A stretch of 41,635 nucleotides of DNA from Ruminococcus sp. UBA5884 (GTDB lineage Bacteria; Bacillota; Clostridia; Oscillospirales; Ruminococcaceae): the NCBI GenBank assembly GCA_002431975.1, contig DJFA01000057.1, positions 1 through 41,635 of the forward strand, in the 5' to 3' direction. The notes under the pieces are model-generated. The model was given only the letters and a program-made list of their open reading frames with translations. It did no database searches and was not told where the DNA came from. Position numbers and translations under genes: made by a program. Below are positions 26,426 to 35,707 of this stretch, piece by piece; position 1 is the first letter of the stretch; every line of letters begins with the position of its first letter.

Positions 26426-27739
26426 TTAGCTTATTGCAGCAGCTTCAGCCTGAATCTGAGTATTTTCAAAAGTTTCATCAATATCAGCACCCTGAAGTAT
26501 TGACTGAACTGCTTCTGTCATGATATCTTCAATTGTATATGTGTAAAGACCATAATTAACAGCCGGAATTTCAGCTGTCCAGTCAAAGAAATCCCTGAAT
26601 ATTTCCTGATCGCTGAAAAATTCACTTGGTTTTGAATAATTTTCAGCATTTCCGGCAGCTTTAAGAGTACTTACAAGATTTATTTCATTTGCAAGTTCAT
26701 TCATAAGGTCAGTATCTGAAGCAAATGTCTTTGCAAGGAAATCTTCAGCAAGTTCGCCGTTTCCGGTATTATTAAGCACATACCAGCTTGCACCGCCGAT
26801 ATTTGAATAATTTGTTGATGCGGAATAATCAGCCATTTTAGGAAGTGAAGCAACTGCCCATTTGCCACTCTGGTCATCAGCAGCTGCAATTGTAGGAGCT
26901 ATCCAGCAGCCTGTCGGAACACTTGCAACATCGCCTTTCTGGAATGCAGCAACAAACGGGTCCCAGCCTGTTATTTGAGTTGAAATTCCTGAATCAATTA
27001 TTTTCTTATAGGTTTTAACAGCTTCTTTAAGAGCCTCATTATCCTTGATATTTACCTTGCCGTTTTCATCAGTATACCATTCACCAGCTGACTGCATCAT
27101 CATTCTGAGCTGACCAAGGTCGCTCGGGTCAAGGGAAAGCATATATTTTCCGGTAGCTTCCTTTACAGCTTCTCCTATTTCAATATACTTGTCCCATGTA
27201 ATATCCTGCATATCGTCAACAGAATATCCGGCAGCCTCGATATAGTCAGTTCTGTAGAAAAGAGCAGTAACACCGCTGTCAAACGGTACTCCGTAAATCT
27301 TATCCCCGTCCTTCATGACTTCAATTTTATAGTCCATAAAATCGTCAGGATTTACGATATCCGAAAGGTCACGGAGTTCATCAGGATAAGCAGTTATATA
27401 GTTCTGTATTCTGTAATCCTCGATAAGGACGATATCAGGAAGACCATTGTATGTTCCTGATGAAAGAGCAGTATTAAGAGTCTGAACGATATCTTTCTGA
27501 GCCATACTTACAACATTTACAGTAACATCAGGATTTTCCTTTGCATAGTAGTCTTTTGCAATATTTGCAGCTTTTACATTGAAATTGTCGTCCCATGCCC
27601 ATATGGTAATAGTTTTTCCGTCATTGTTTTCCGTGCTGTTGTCTGAGTTCTGAGATGATGAACTATTATTTCCGCAGCCGCCAAGAGCAAATACCAATGC
27701 ACCAGCCATTGCTGCTGCTAAAATTTTTCTGAATTTCAT
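26426..27739 (-). CDS. Sugar-binding lipoprotein of the ABC transporter
   Basis: Extracellular substrate receptor anchored to the membrane by lipid. It has a lipoprotein signal with lipobox LGGC (Cys22), then an Asn/Ser-rich tether and a MalE-like (SBP_bac_1) fold: TITIWAWDDNFNVKAANI, YGVPFDSGVTALFYRTD, ITWDKYIEIGEA and a C-terminal helix. The 437 residues are normal for the family. GGGAGGT precedes the ATG. It is the first gene of the transporter group. I could not find a confident promoter or a clear LacI or catabolite-control operator upstream. Confidence 0.92.
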   Translation of the reverse strand: MKFRKILAAAMAGALVFALGGCGNNSSSSQNSDNSTENNDGKTITIWAWDDNFNVKAANIAKDYYAKENPDVTVNVVSMAQKDIVQTLNTALSSGTYNGLPDIVLIEDYRIQNYITAYPDELRDLSDIVNPDDFMDYKIEVMKDGDKIYGVPFDSGVTALFYRTDYIEAAGYSVDDMQDITWDKYIEIGEAVKEATGKYMLSLDPSDLGQLRMMMQSAGEWYTDENGKVNIKDNEALKEAVKTYKKIIDSGISTQITGWDPFVAAFQKGDVASVPTGCWIAPTIAAADDQSGKWAVASLPKMADYSASTNYSNIGGASWYVLNNTGNGELAEDFLAKTFASDTDLMNELANEINLVSTLKAAGNAENYSKPSEFFSDQEIFRDFFDWTAEIPAVNYGLYTYTIEDIMTEAVQSILQGADIDETFENTQIQAEAAAIS

Positions 27740-28002
27740 AAATAATACCTCCCGTATTGTATTTTTTAAACTAAAACAATTTTATTTTGTGTATTATCCT
27801 CGTTGATTTTGTATACTTATAATATCATAAAAATCAGAAAGTTTATAGAATTTATTTAATAAAAAATTGTGAGTATTTAATATGATTTAAAATAAACTAT
27901 AAATATTTTTATAAAATTAGCATATTTTTTACTTATTTTATAACAATATGAATTAAAAGTTCTTTGTTTTTGTCGTATATATTATAAAAATTGCTGTTAT
28001 GT
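27740..28002. other. AT-rich divergent intergenic region
   Basis: About 260 very AT-rich bases between the transporter operon (minus) and the pseudopilin genes (plus). Apart from the plus-strand promoter just to its right and scattered TATAAT-like strings (for example near 27821), I see no gene, no strong hairpin and no repeat element. Confidence 0.5.
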
Positions 28003-28031
28003 TTGACATTTATATTACTAAAGTATATAAT
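28003..28031 (+). promoter_or_regulatory. Perfect consensus promoter of the pseudopilin genes
   Basis: TTGACA (28003-28008), a 17-base spacer and TATAAT (28026-28031). The predicted start near 28038 lies inside the upstream part of the longest open frame (from 27999). This shows that the first pseudopilin starts at the later ATG at 28074. Confidence 0.8.
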
Positions 28032-28073
28032 TACAATAAGATAAAATTCATTGTAATATGGAATGATAAATAT

Positions 28074-28577
28074 ATGAAAACTAAATTAAAAGGGTCGTCG
28101 CTTATGTGGACAGTATGCCTTATGGCACTGTCAGTTATAATCATTTCAGGAGTTCTCGCCTCTGCACAGATATTCCACAGCCGCACAGCTGCACAGACAA
28201 ATAAACAACAGGCTGTATATACTGCAATGTCAGCTGTTTCCCTTATAAGTGATGATATACAGAATGACAGTCATTATGATAAATGGCTTGAAATGCTCTG
28301 GGACAATAATATGAATATGCCTCATGACAAGATACATACTGTTGAAAATGTTAAATTCAGCAATGAGGATATGGGAAATATAACGCTCGTTTTTGAATGG
28401 AATACTGATGAACATGATAAATTCCCATATATTATGAAGCTTACCGCTGAAGCTGTATGCGGTGATGAATCAGAATCCATATCAGCATTATTTGAATTTG
28501 ACAGCGATAAAAAATGGAGTTTTTTAAAATATGGAGATGATTTTTATTATGAAACTGAAAGGAATGACACTCCTTGA
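28074..28577 (+). CDS. Pilin-like protein 1
   Basis: Small protein of 167 residues with a short positive N-terminus and one hydrophobic helix (MKTKLKGSSLMWTVCLMALS onward to about residue 33), then a polar domain. The KG-SSL junction loosely resembles a type III prepilin cleavage site, but the consensus Phe and Glu5 are missing, as in PilX/GspK-like minor components. I chose the ATG at 28074 because the longer frame (27999) begins upstream of the predicted transcription start; the ribosome site (TGGAAT) is weak. Its end overlaps the next gene by 29 bases. The call rests mainly on its two pseudopilin neighbours. Confidence 0.55.
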   Translation: MKTKLKGSSLMWTVCLMALSVIIISGVLASAQIFHSRTAAQTNKQQAVYTAMSAVSLISDDIQNDSHYDKWLEMLWDNNMNMPHDKIHTVENVKFSNEDMGNITLVFEWNTDEHDKFPYIMKLTAEAVCGDESESISALFEFDSDKKWSFLKYGDDFYYETERNDTP

Positions 28578-28875
28578 AACAGTTATTTCACTTGCAGTTA
28601 TTTCAGTTATAGCTCTTGGAACATCTGCGGCACTTGATACTGCCTCCGCTATATTCAGACGCTCGGAGGATATCAGTACAGCCGCTGAAAATGCAGCTTA
28701 CGAAATGGCTGAATTATATAATTCCACTGAAAAAACAGATAATACCTGTTATCTTGAAATAAATGACGATATAATAATCAGCGGAGAACTTCTGACTGCC
28801 GGAAATTACAGTTCTGATGAATCTTTTTCAGGATATTATGCCGCAAGACCTGAGGATATAAGCAATGAAAGTTAA
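28549..28875 (+). CDS. Type IV pseudopilin 2
   Basis: Protein of 108 residues starting MKLKGMTLLETVISLAVISV. This is a textbook prepilin signal: cleavage after Gly, then MTLLE with Glu5 and a hydrophobic helix. I place the start at the ATG at 28549 because GGAGATG lies 9 bases before it; the open frame also has an ATG at 28531. It overlaps both neighbours, so the three genes are coupled. It is expected to be cut and methylated by a PilD/ComC-type peptidase and built into a pseudopilus for DNA uptake, secretion or adhesion. No assembly ATPase or platform protein is in the window. Confidence 0.75.
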   Translation: MKLKGMTLLETVISLAVISVIALGTSAALDTASAIFRRSEDISTAAENAAYEMAELYNSTEKTDNTCYLEINDDIIISGELLTAGNYSSDESFSGYYAARPEDISNES

Positions 28876-29353
28876 AGCATTTACAATTGCAGAAATTATA
28901 ATAAATCTTGCCATTATGATGACGGTAATAGCCATTTGCGGCTCAATGATAATATCAGGAATGAACATTCTCATTTTTCATACGGAAAAATTACAGCAGA
29001 AAAATATTGCTGACGCTGTAATGAACAGAATATCAGATGAATTTATATATGCTGAAGAAATAACAACAGAAAAAAATAATGATGAGAAAATCTATACTGA
29101 AATATCTGTTTCCGAAAATGGTCATCTTCTTATAAACGGTGATGATATTTTCCATGATGAATTTTATAACGGCATGATGATATCATATTCAGCTGAAATA
29201 AACAATGGTTCTGTTTCAGTTGAAACGGATATCCATGATGAAAAAGGTTCAGTCCTTTATACAGAAAAAAACAGGATTATTCTTCTGAACAACCCTGTAT
29301 CCGATATTATATCAATTGAAAATTACTGTCTTGTCAGTCATCAAACTGAGTGA
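28865..29353 (+). CDS. Type IV pseudopilin 3
   Basis: Protein of 162 residues starting MKVKAFTIAEIIINLAIMMT. The Ala-Phe junction with Glu5 (FTIAE) is a prepilin cleavage site followed by a hydrophobic helix; alanine at -1 replaces the usual glycine. The remainder is a polar beta-rich domain. The ATG lies 11 bases inside the end of pseudopilin 2. Its 3' end overlaps the convergent trmL gene by 20 bases and no terminator is seen between them. It resembles ComGF/PulJ-like minor pseudopilins in layout only. Confidence 0.7.
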   Translation: MKVKAFTIAEIIINLAIMMTVIAICGSMIISGMNILIFHTEKLQQKNIADAVMNRISDEFIYAEEITTEKNNDEKIYTEISVSENGHLLINGDDIFHDEFYNGMMISYSAEINNGSVSVETDIHDEKGSVLYTEKNRIILLNNPVSDIISIENYCLVSHQTE

Positions 29354-29831
29354 GTTTTCCCTCTTTTGAAAGTTCAGGGAAATCCCATTGTCTTAATATC
29401 TCATATACTGAAATGGCGACTGAATTTGATAAGTTAAGACTTCTCAATTTATTTCTCATAGGTATCCTTACACATTTTTCAGGATTATCATGAAGCAGTG
29501 TTTCAGGCAAACCTCTATCCTCACGTCCGAACATTATGTATGAATTGTCGGGATAGCTGATATTGCTGTAAACATTTTTTCCTTTGGTTGTAAAATAATA
29601 AACATCTGCATCGGGATTCCTGCTGAAAAAATCCTCAAGATTTTCATAATAGTATATCTCAAGCTTATCCCAGTAATCAAGACCGGCTCTTTTCAGATTT
29701 TTATCAGTTATTTTAAATCCGAACGGCTTTATAAGATGGAGTGCTGCTCCGGTAATTGCACAAGTTCTGGCAATATTTCCTGTATTCTGCGGAATCTGTG
29801 GTTCATGAAGCACAATATTTATATTATACAA
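29334..29831 (-). CDS. trmL: tRNA (cytidine/uridine-34 2'-O)-methyltransferase TrmL
   Basis: SPOUT methyltransferase that modifies the wobble base of leucine tRNAs. The 165-residue protein opens NIVLHEPQIPQNTGNIARTC, the family hallmark, and has the knot motifs MFGREDRGLP and IPMRNKLRSLNLSNSVAI. The start codon is TTG, not ATG: read from 29831 it gives YNINIVLHEPQ, the normal family length, with GGAAAGAG (inside the end of the upstream gene) as a likely ribosome site. It follows the pseudouridine synthase gene by six bases, so two RNA-modification genes are paired. Confidence 0.92.
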   Translation of the reverse strand: MYNINIVLHEPQIPQNTGNIARTCAITGAALHLIKPFGFKITDKNLKRAGLDYWDKLEIYYYENLEDFFSRNPDADVYYFTTKGKNVYSNISYPDNSYIMFGREDRGLPETLLHDNPEKCVRIPMRNKLRSLNLSNSVAISVYEILRQWDFPELSKEGKLTQFDD

Positions 29832-29837
29832 AGCAAA

Positions 29838-30797
29838 TCAACTCTTTCCGTAAAAAATTTTGCTGAACCATATATCCTGCATATCAATTTTAAACTCTCT
29901 GTTATTAAGATATCCGAGTTCTGAATTGCTGTCACAGTCAAATTTCAATGAATATGCACATAATGCCTGATAGTATGTTTTAAATCTGTCATTGGCGGAT
30001 TTTATGCCATATTTTATATCCCCAAGCAGCGGACAGCCTATATGTGCAAGGCTTGCCCTTATCTGATGGGAACGTCCTGTAATGAGTTCTGCTTCTATAA
30101 GACAAAGATTATTTTTATTTTCAATAACTCTGTATTTTGTAATTATCTGTTTATATCCTGTTTTCTGCGTATCTGAAATAAAGACCTTATTAAGCTTATC
30201 ATCTTTGAAATGATAAGCTTTAATAGTTCCTGATGGTTTTTCCGGACAGTTTACGGCTATGCAGAGATATTTCTTATGAATTTTTCCAAGACGGATAATT
30301 TCATTTACCTCACGCAAAGCCGCCGCATTTTTAGCAGCTATGACAATTCCGCAGGTATTGCGGTCAAGTCTGTTGCATACTGCCGGAGCAAATGAAGCCT
30401 CTGCAAACGGGTCATACTCCCCTTTTTTATAAAGGTAATTCTTTACGCTGTCAGCAAGAGTATTCCCTGTATTGTTTTTATCGCTGTGAACTATAACTCC
30501 GGCAGGTTTGCTGATTATCATAATATTGCTGTCTTCATATATGATATTTATATCAGTTGTTGCTTTGCTGAATGAAATGCTTTTATCATTATCATGAAAA
30601 AATGAATCATCAACATAAAACTCCATGATATCGCCTTCCTGAAGCTTATATGATATTTCAAATTTCTTTCTGTTGAGCTTTATTTTTTTGGTTCTTATGA
30701 ATTTATACATAAGACTTTTCGGAATATCCGAAACTTTCATTATGAATTTATCCGCACGCTGACCGCAGTCATTGCTGTTTATAATAAATTTTCTCAT
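29838..30797 (-). CDS. RluC/RluD-type pseudouridine synthase
   Basis: Isomerises uridines in 23S rRNA or related RNA. The 319-residue protein has an N-terminal S4 RNA-binding region (about 12-75, ADKFIMKVSDIPKSLMYKFI) and a catalytic domain with NRLDRNTCGIVIAAKN, carrying the essential Asp of the RLDxxT motif, and ELITGRSHQIRASLAHIG. Target position cannot be told. The ATG follows the uvrA stop without a gap (TAGATG), with GGGGATA upstream, so it is coupled to uvrA and is third in uvrB-uvrA-rlu-trmL. Confidence 0.9.
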   Translation of the reverse strand: MRKFIINSNDCGQRADKFIMKVSDIPKSLMYKFIRTKKIKLNRKKFEISYKLQEGDIMEFYVDDSFFHDNDKSISFSKATTDINIIYEDSNIMIISKPAGVIVHSDKNNTGNTLADSVKNYLYKKGEYDPFAEASFAPAVCNRLDRNTCGIVIAAKNAAALREVNEIIRLGKIHKKYLCIAVNCPEKPSGTIKAYHFKDDKLNKVFISDTQKTGYKQIITKYRVIENKNNLCLIEAELITGRSHQIRASLAHIGCPLLGDIKYGIKSANDRFKTYYQALCAYSLKFDCDSNSELGYLNNREFKIDMQDIWFSKIFYGKS

Positions 30798-33623
30798 CTA
30801 TATCCCCATAACTTTTTTAAGATAATATCCCGTATACGATTCAGGGCAGGCTGCTATTTCCTCCGGAGTACCCTCTGCAATCACAGTACCGCCCTTGTCG
30901 CCGCCTTCAGGCCCTAAATCAATGATATGGTCAGCAACCTTTATCACATCAAGATTATGTTCAATGACAAGAACTGTATTTCCGGTATCTGCAAGTTTCT
31001 GAAGCACATCAACAAGTTTATGCACATCAGCGGTATGGAGTCCGGTTGTAGGTTCATCAAGAATATATATTGTTTTTCCTGTAGAACGCTTTGAAAGTTC
31101 AGTGGCAAGCTTTACTCTCTGAGCCTCACCGCCTGAAAGAGTAGTTGCCGGCTGACCTATTTTTATATATCCGAGTCCGACCTCCTGGAGCGTTCTGAGT
31201 TTTCTTTCAATTTTAGGAATACTGCTGAAAAATTCAAGTCCTTCATCTACAGTCATTTCAAGAACATCATAAATTGATTTTCCCTTGTAATGAATATCAA
31301 GAGTTTCACGGTTATAGCGTTTTCCTCCGCAGACCTCACACGGAACATATACATCAGGCAGAAAATGCATCTCAATTTTTAAAATTCCATCACCCTCACA
31401 GGCTTCACATCTTCCGCCTTTTACATTGAATGAAAATCTTCCTGCATTATAGCCTTTCATCTTTGAATCAGTTGTCTTTGCAAATATTTCTCGTATATCA
31501 GTGAACATTCCGGTATATGTTGCAGGATTTGAACGTGGAGTTCTTCCTATAGGCGACTGGTCTATATTGATTACTTTATCAAGATTTTCAAGCCCTGCAA
31601 ACTCTTTGAATTTTCCGCATTTAAGCTTTGAACGGTTAAGCTTTGCGGAAAGATATTTATAGATTATCTCATTTACAAGAGATGATTTTCCTGAACCTGA
31701 AACTCCTGTCACGCATACAAATTCCCCAAGAGGTATTTTTACATCAATATTTTTAAGATTATTCTCCTCTGCACCCTTTATTTCAAGAAAGCAGCCGTTT
31801 CCTTTTCGGCGTTCCTGCGGTACAGGAACTGATTTCTTTCCGCTGAGATACTGCCCTGTAACTGACCTTTCACATTTCAGTATTTCATCAGGAGTTCCTG
31901 CAAATACAACTTCACCGCCGTTTATGCCTGCTCCCGGGCCTATATCAACTATATAGTCAGCGGCAAGCATTGTATCGCTGTCATGTTCAACCACAATAAG
32001 AGTATTTCCGATGTCACGGAGTCTTTTAAGAGTTGCAATAAGCTTGTCATTGTCACGCTGATGCAGACCTATACTTGGTTCATCAAGTATATAAAGTACT
32101 CCCATAAGTGATGAGCCTATCTGGGTTGCAAGGCGTATTCTCTGGCTTTCGCCGCCTGAAAGCGTCCCTGATGAGCGTGAAAGACTTAAATATTCAAGTC
32201 CGACACTTTTTAAAAATCCGAGTCTTTCCTTTATTTCCTTGATAACTCTGCCGCCTATCATTCTGTCGTATTCAGAAAGCTTTATATTATTGAAAAATTC
32301 AAGCATATCAATAACTGATTTATGACAAAGGTCATTGATATTTATATCATTAACAGTTACAGCAAGTGATTCCTTTTTAAGTCTTGCACCATGACATTCA
32401 CTGCATACTTCCTCACTCATATATGATGAGATTTCCTCTTTTGAGTAATTGCTGTTTGAGTCACGGTATCTTCTTTCAAGATTATTTATAACTCCTTCAA
32501 ATGCTGAATATCTTGTACCGCCTCCGAAGCTTTCAATAACCTTGAGTTCAAGGCGTTCGCCCTTTGTGCCGTAAAGGAAAATATCAAGTATTCCGTCAGG
32601 AAGATTTTTAACAGGTGTATCAAGTGATATGCCGTATTTTTCAGCTATCGCATTATAATACATCATAGCTATTGATTTGTCATCAAGAGTATTCCAGCCT
32701 GAAGCTTTTATAGCTCCCTCTCTTATGCTTAAATTTTTGTCAGGAACTATTATATCAGGGTCAATTTTCTGGAAAAATCCAAGTCCTGTACATTTTTCAC
32801 ACGCACCAAACGGATTATTGAATGAAAACATTCTCGGAGTAAGTTCCGGTATACTTACATTATGCTCCGGACAAGCATAATTTGAAGAAAATATAAGCTG
32901 TTCCCCGCCTATCACATCAACTGTAAGCAGACCGTCTGAAACTGAAAGAGCAGTTTCTATACTGTCTGAAAGTCTTGAATTCATCTCTTTTTTTATAACA
33001 AGCCTGTCAATTACAATTTCTATAGTATGCTTTTTATTTTTTTCAAGCTTTATATCTTCTGAAAGGTCATAGATACTGCCGTCAATTCTGATTCTTACAT
33101 ATCCTGAACGTCTTGCATTTTCGATTTCCTTTGCATGTTCGCCTTTTCTGCCACGTACAACAGGAGCTAAAAGCTGGATTTTAGTTCCCTCCGGCAAAGC
33201 TGAAATTTTATCTGCTATCTGGTCAACGCTCTGCTGTTTTATCTCTCTGCCGCATACCGGACAGTGCGGAACTCCTATTCTTGCATAGAGAAGTCTTAAA
33301 TAATCATATATTTCAGTAACTGTTCCAACGGTTGAACGTGGATTTTTTGAAGTAGTCTTCTGGTCTATGGATATAGCCGGAGAAAGTCCCTCAATGCTGT
33401 CAACATCAGGCTTATCCATCTGACCGAGAAACTGCCTTGCATATGATGAAAGACTTTCAACATATCTTCTCTGACCGTCTGCATAGATTGTATCAAATGC
33501 AAGAGAGGATTTTCCTGAGCCTGAAAGTCCTGTCATTACAATAAGTTTATCCCTTGGTATTTCGAGGTCTATATTTTTAAGATTATGTTCTCTTGCTCCC
33601 TTGATTATTATTTTATCTGTCAT
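30798..33623 (-). CDS. uvrA: Excinuclease ABC subunit A
   Basis: Damage-sensing ATPase of nucleotide excision repair. The 941-residue length is standard. It has two ABC modules (GLSGSGKSSLAFDT and GVSGSGKSSLVNEI; signatures TLSGGESQRIRLA and TLSGGEAQRVKLA) and zinc-finger cysteine pairs (CPVCG, CEKCTGLGF, CSECHGARL, CEACEGDGIL, CEVCGGKRYN). It starts 24 bases after uvrB, with a modest GGAAGTG site. Co-transcription with uvrB gives the loading complex in matched amounts. Confidence 0.97.
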   Translation of the reverse strand: MTDKIIIKGAREHNLKNIDLEIPRDKLIVMTGLSGSGKSSLAFDTIYADGQRRYVESLSSYARQFLGQMDKPDVDSIEGLSPAISIDQKTTSKNPRSTVGTVTEIYDYLRLLYARIGVPHCPVCGREIKQQSVDQIADKISALPEGTKIQLLAPVVRGRKGEHAKEIENARRSGYVRIRIDGSIYDLSEDIKLEKNKKHTIEIVIDRLVIKKEMNSRLSDSIETALSVSDGLLTVDVIGGEQLIFSSNYACPEHNVSIPELTPRMFSFNNPFGACEKCTGLGFFQKIDPDIIVPDKNLSIREGAIKASGWNTLDDKSIAMMYYNAIAEKYGISLDTPVKNLPDGILDIFLYGTKGERLELKVIESFGGGTRYSAFEGVINNLERRYRDSNSNYSKEEISSYMSEEVCSECHGARLKKESLAVTVNDININDLCHKSVIDMLEFFNNIKLSEYDRMIGGRVIKEIKERLGFLKSVGLEYLSLSRSSGTLSGGESQRIRLATQIGSSLMGVLYILDEPSIGLHQRDNDKLIATLKRLRDIGNTLIVVEHDSDTMLAADYIVDIGPGAGINGGEVVFAGTPDEILKCERSVTGQYLSGKKSVPVPQERRKGNGCFLEIKGAEENNLKNIDVKIPLGEFVCVTGVSGSGKSSLVNEIIYKYLSAKLNRSKLKCGKFKEFAGLENLDKVINIDQSPIGRTPRSNPATYTGMFTDIREIFAKTTDSKMKGYNAGRFSFNVKGGRCEACEGDGILKIEMHFLPDVYVPCEVCGGKRYNRETLDIHYKGKSIYDVLEMTVDEGLEFFSSIPKIERKLRTLQEVGLGYIKIGQPATTLSGGEAQRVKLATELSKRSTGKTIYILDEPTTGLHTADVHKLVDVLQKLADTGNTVLVIEHNLDVIKVADHIIDLGPEGGDKGGTVIAEGTPEEIAACPESYTGYYLKKVMGI

Positions 33624-33647
33624 CTTAAAATAACACTTCCGTTCTGA

Positions 33648-35597
33648 TTATTTCTTTAATTTTTCTATCTCATCACGCAGATAAAGAGCCTGTTCAAAAT
33701 CAAGTATTTCCGCAGCCTGTTTCATTTCAGCAGTAAGTTTTTCAATGAGTTTTTTCTTCTGTGAGGCAGACATACGCTTATCCTTTTTATTATCTTCTTT
33801 TGAGGTGATTTCTATAACATCTCTTATATCTTTCCTTATAGTCTGAGGAATTATGCCATGCTCCTTATTATATTTCATCTGAATTTCACGTCGTCTTTCA
33901 GTTTCAGCAACAGCACGCTCCATTGAACCGGTTACAACATCAGCATACATGATAACTTTTCCGTCAGCATTTCTTGCAGCTCGTCCGATAGTCTGGATAA
34001 GAGATGTATCACTTCTTAAAAATCCCTCCTTGTCAGCATCAAGGATTGCAACCAGTGAAACCTCCGGTATATCAAGACCTTCCCTGAGCAGATTTATTCC
34101 GACAAGAACATCAAATTTGCCTTTTCTCAAATCCTGTATTATACGCATTCTTTCAATTGTATCAGTATCGCTGTGCATATATCTTACTTTTATACCCATA
34201 TCAGAAAAATATGATGTAAGGTCTTCAGCCATCTTTTTTGTAAGAGTCGTTACAAGAACTCTTTCATTTACAGCTGAACGCATATTTATTTCAGAAATAA
34301 GGTCTTCAATCTGACCGTCAACAGGTCTTATGCTTATTTCAGGGTCAACAAGACCTGTAGGACGTATTACCTGTTCAACAGTCTGAGCTGATTTTTCTTT
34401 TTCAAGATTTCCCGGAGTAGCACTCACAAAAACAACCTGATTTATATGACTGTAAAATTCATCAAAATCAAGAGGTCTGTTATCAAATGCACTCGGCAGT
34501 CTGAAACCATAGTTTACAAGAGTTTCCTTTCTTGCTCTGTCACCTGCATACATACCACGTATCTGCGGCAGAGTCACATGGCTTTCATCAATAAACATAA
34601 GAAAATCATCAGGAAAATGGTCAAGCAGAGTCATAGGAGTACTTCCCGCCGGTCTTCCTGACATTACTCTTGAATAATTCTCAATTCCCGAACAGAATCC
34701 TGTTTCTTTAAGCATTTCCATATCATAATGAGTACGCTGGGCAATTCTCTGAGCCTCAATAAGCATATTATTTTTCCGGAAATATTCGATACGCAGAGCA
34801 AGTTCCTCATCTATTTCCTTTATTGCCCTGTCAAGCTGTTCACCCTTTACTATATAGTGTGATGCAGGATATATTGCACTGTATGAAACAGTTGCTTCAA
34901 CATTTCCGGTGACTGCATTTACTTCTGAAATTCTTTCTATCTCATCTCCGAAAAATTCTATTCTGAGAGCCTTATCAGTTGAATTTGCCGGAAATACTTC
35001 TACTGTATCTCCACGCACACGGAATTTATTTCTTGTAAAGCTTATATCATTTCTTTCATAATGTATGTTTACAAGCTCCTCAATAAGCTGTTCCCTTGAT
35101 TTTTCCATACCCTGACGCACTGAAACTATCATAGACCTGTAATCTTCAGGACTTCCAAGAGAGTATATACATGAAACACTTGCAACTATTATTACGTCCC
35201 TGCGTTCTGCAAGTGCAGATGTAGCAGAATGACGAAGTTTATCTATCTCATCATTTATTGATGAATCCTTTTCAATAAAGCTGTCAGTGCTTGGAATATA
35301 CGCCTCCGGCTGATAATAGTCATAGTATGATACGAAATATTCAACGGCATTTTCAGGGAAAAACTCCTTAAATTCCGAACATAACTGACCTGCAAGCGTT
35401 TTGTTATGAGCAAGTATAAGTGTAGGCTTATTGATTTTTTCAATTATATTTGCCATAGTAAATGTTTTGCCTGAACCGGTTACTCCGAGCAAAGTCTGTT
35501 CCTTCATTCCGTGAAGGATTCCGTCAGCAAGTTTTTCAATAGCCTGCGGCTGGTCGCCTGACGGTTTATAATCCGAAACAAGTTTAAATCTGTCCAT
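33648..35597 (-). CDS. uvrB: Excinuclease ABC subunit B
   Basis: Helicase-like subunit that verifies damage and recruits UvrC. The 649 residues include Walker A GVTGSGKTFTMANI, the beta-hairpin region (YYDYYQPEAYIPSTD), DESHVTLPQ, SATPGNLE, the helicase motif GRAARN and a C-terminal UVR motif (EILDFEQALYLRDEIEKL) that binds UvrC. First gene of the operon, with GGAGA before the ATG. A perfect promoter and a dyad at the predicted start site suggest damage-inducible control, as expected of uvrBA. Confidence 0.97.
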   Translation of the reverse strand: MDRFKLVSDYKPSGDQPQAIEKLADGILHGMKEQTLLGVTGSGKTFTMANIIEKINKPTLILAHNKTLAGQLCSEFKEFFPENAVEYFVSYYDYYQPEAYIPSTDSFIEKDSSINDEIDKLRHSATSALAERRDVIIVASVSCIYSLGSPEDYRSMIVSVRQGMEKSREQLIEELVNIHYERNDISFTRNKFRVRGDTVEVFPANSTDKALRIEFFGDEIERISEVNAVTGNVEATVSYSAIYPASHYIVKGEQLDRAIKEIDEELALRIEYFRKNNMLIEAQRIAQRTHYDMEMLKETGFCSGIENYSRVMSGRPAGSTPMTLLDHFPDDFLMFIDESHVTLPQIRGMYAGDRARKETLVNYGFRLPSAFDNRPLDFDEFYSHINQVVFVSATPGNLEKEKSAQTVEQVIRPTGLVDPEISIRPVDGQIEDLISEINMRSAVNERVLVTTLTKKMAEDLTSYFSDMGIKVRYMHSDTDTIERMRIIQDLRKGKFDVLVGINLLREGLDIPEVSLVAILDADKEGFLRSDTSLIQTIGRAARNADGKVIMYADVVTGSMERAVAETERRREIQMKYNKEHGIIPQTIRKDIRDVIEITSKEDNKKDKRMSASQKKKLIEKLTAEMKQAAEILDFEQALYLRDEIEKLKK

Positions 35598-35637
35598 AAA
35601 ATCTCCTATCTTTTATATCTGTAATCTGTTTAACGGA

Positions 35638-35655
35638 TTGCTGTACATACAACAA
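35638..35655. promoter_or_regulatory. 18-base imperfect dyad at the uvrB start site, candidate SOS operator
   Basis: TTGCTGTACATACAACAA (plus strand) has symmetric positions TTG-n-TGTA-n2-TACA-n-CAA. It adjoins the -10 of the uvrB promoter, so a bound protein would block initiation. It does not match the Bacillus GAAC-n4-GTTC LexA box, so assignment to LexA rests only on the gene it controls. Confidence 0.4.
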
Positions 35656-35683
35656 TTATACACCATACAATTAAAAGTGTCAA
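35655..35683 (-). promoter_or_regulatory. Perfect consensus promoter of uvrBA
   Basis: On the minus strand TTGACA (35678-35683), a 17-base spacer and TATAAT (35655-35660), with no mismatches. Transcription would start near 35648, inside the dyad at 35638-35655. It is back to back with the degV promoter, the two -35 boxes lying 24 bases apart. Confidence 0.85.
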
Positions 35684-35707
35684 TTTTAAAAAAGTTAATC
35701 ATGACTG

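Noticed and set aside
27999..28073. Longer N-terminus for pilin-like protein 1
   Set aside because: It begins upstream of the perfect promoter that drives the gene, so it cannot be in that transcript.
33949..34314. Plus-strand frame of 121 codons opposite uvrB
   Set aside because: Antisense shadow of a highly conserved gene, with no ribosome site.
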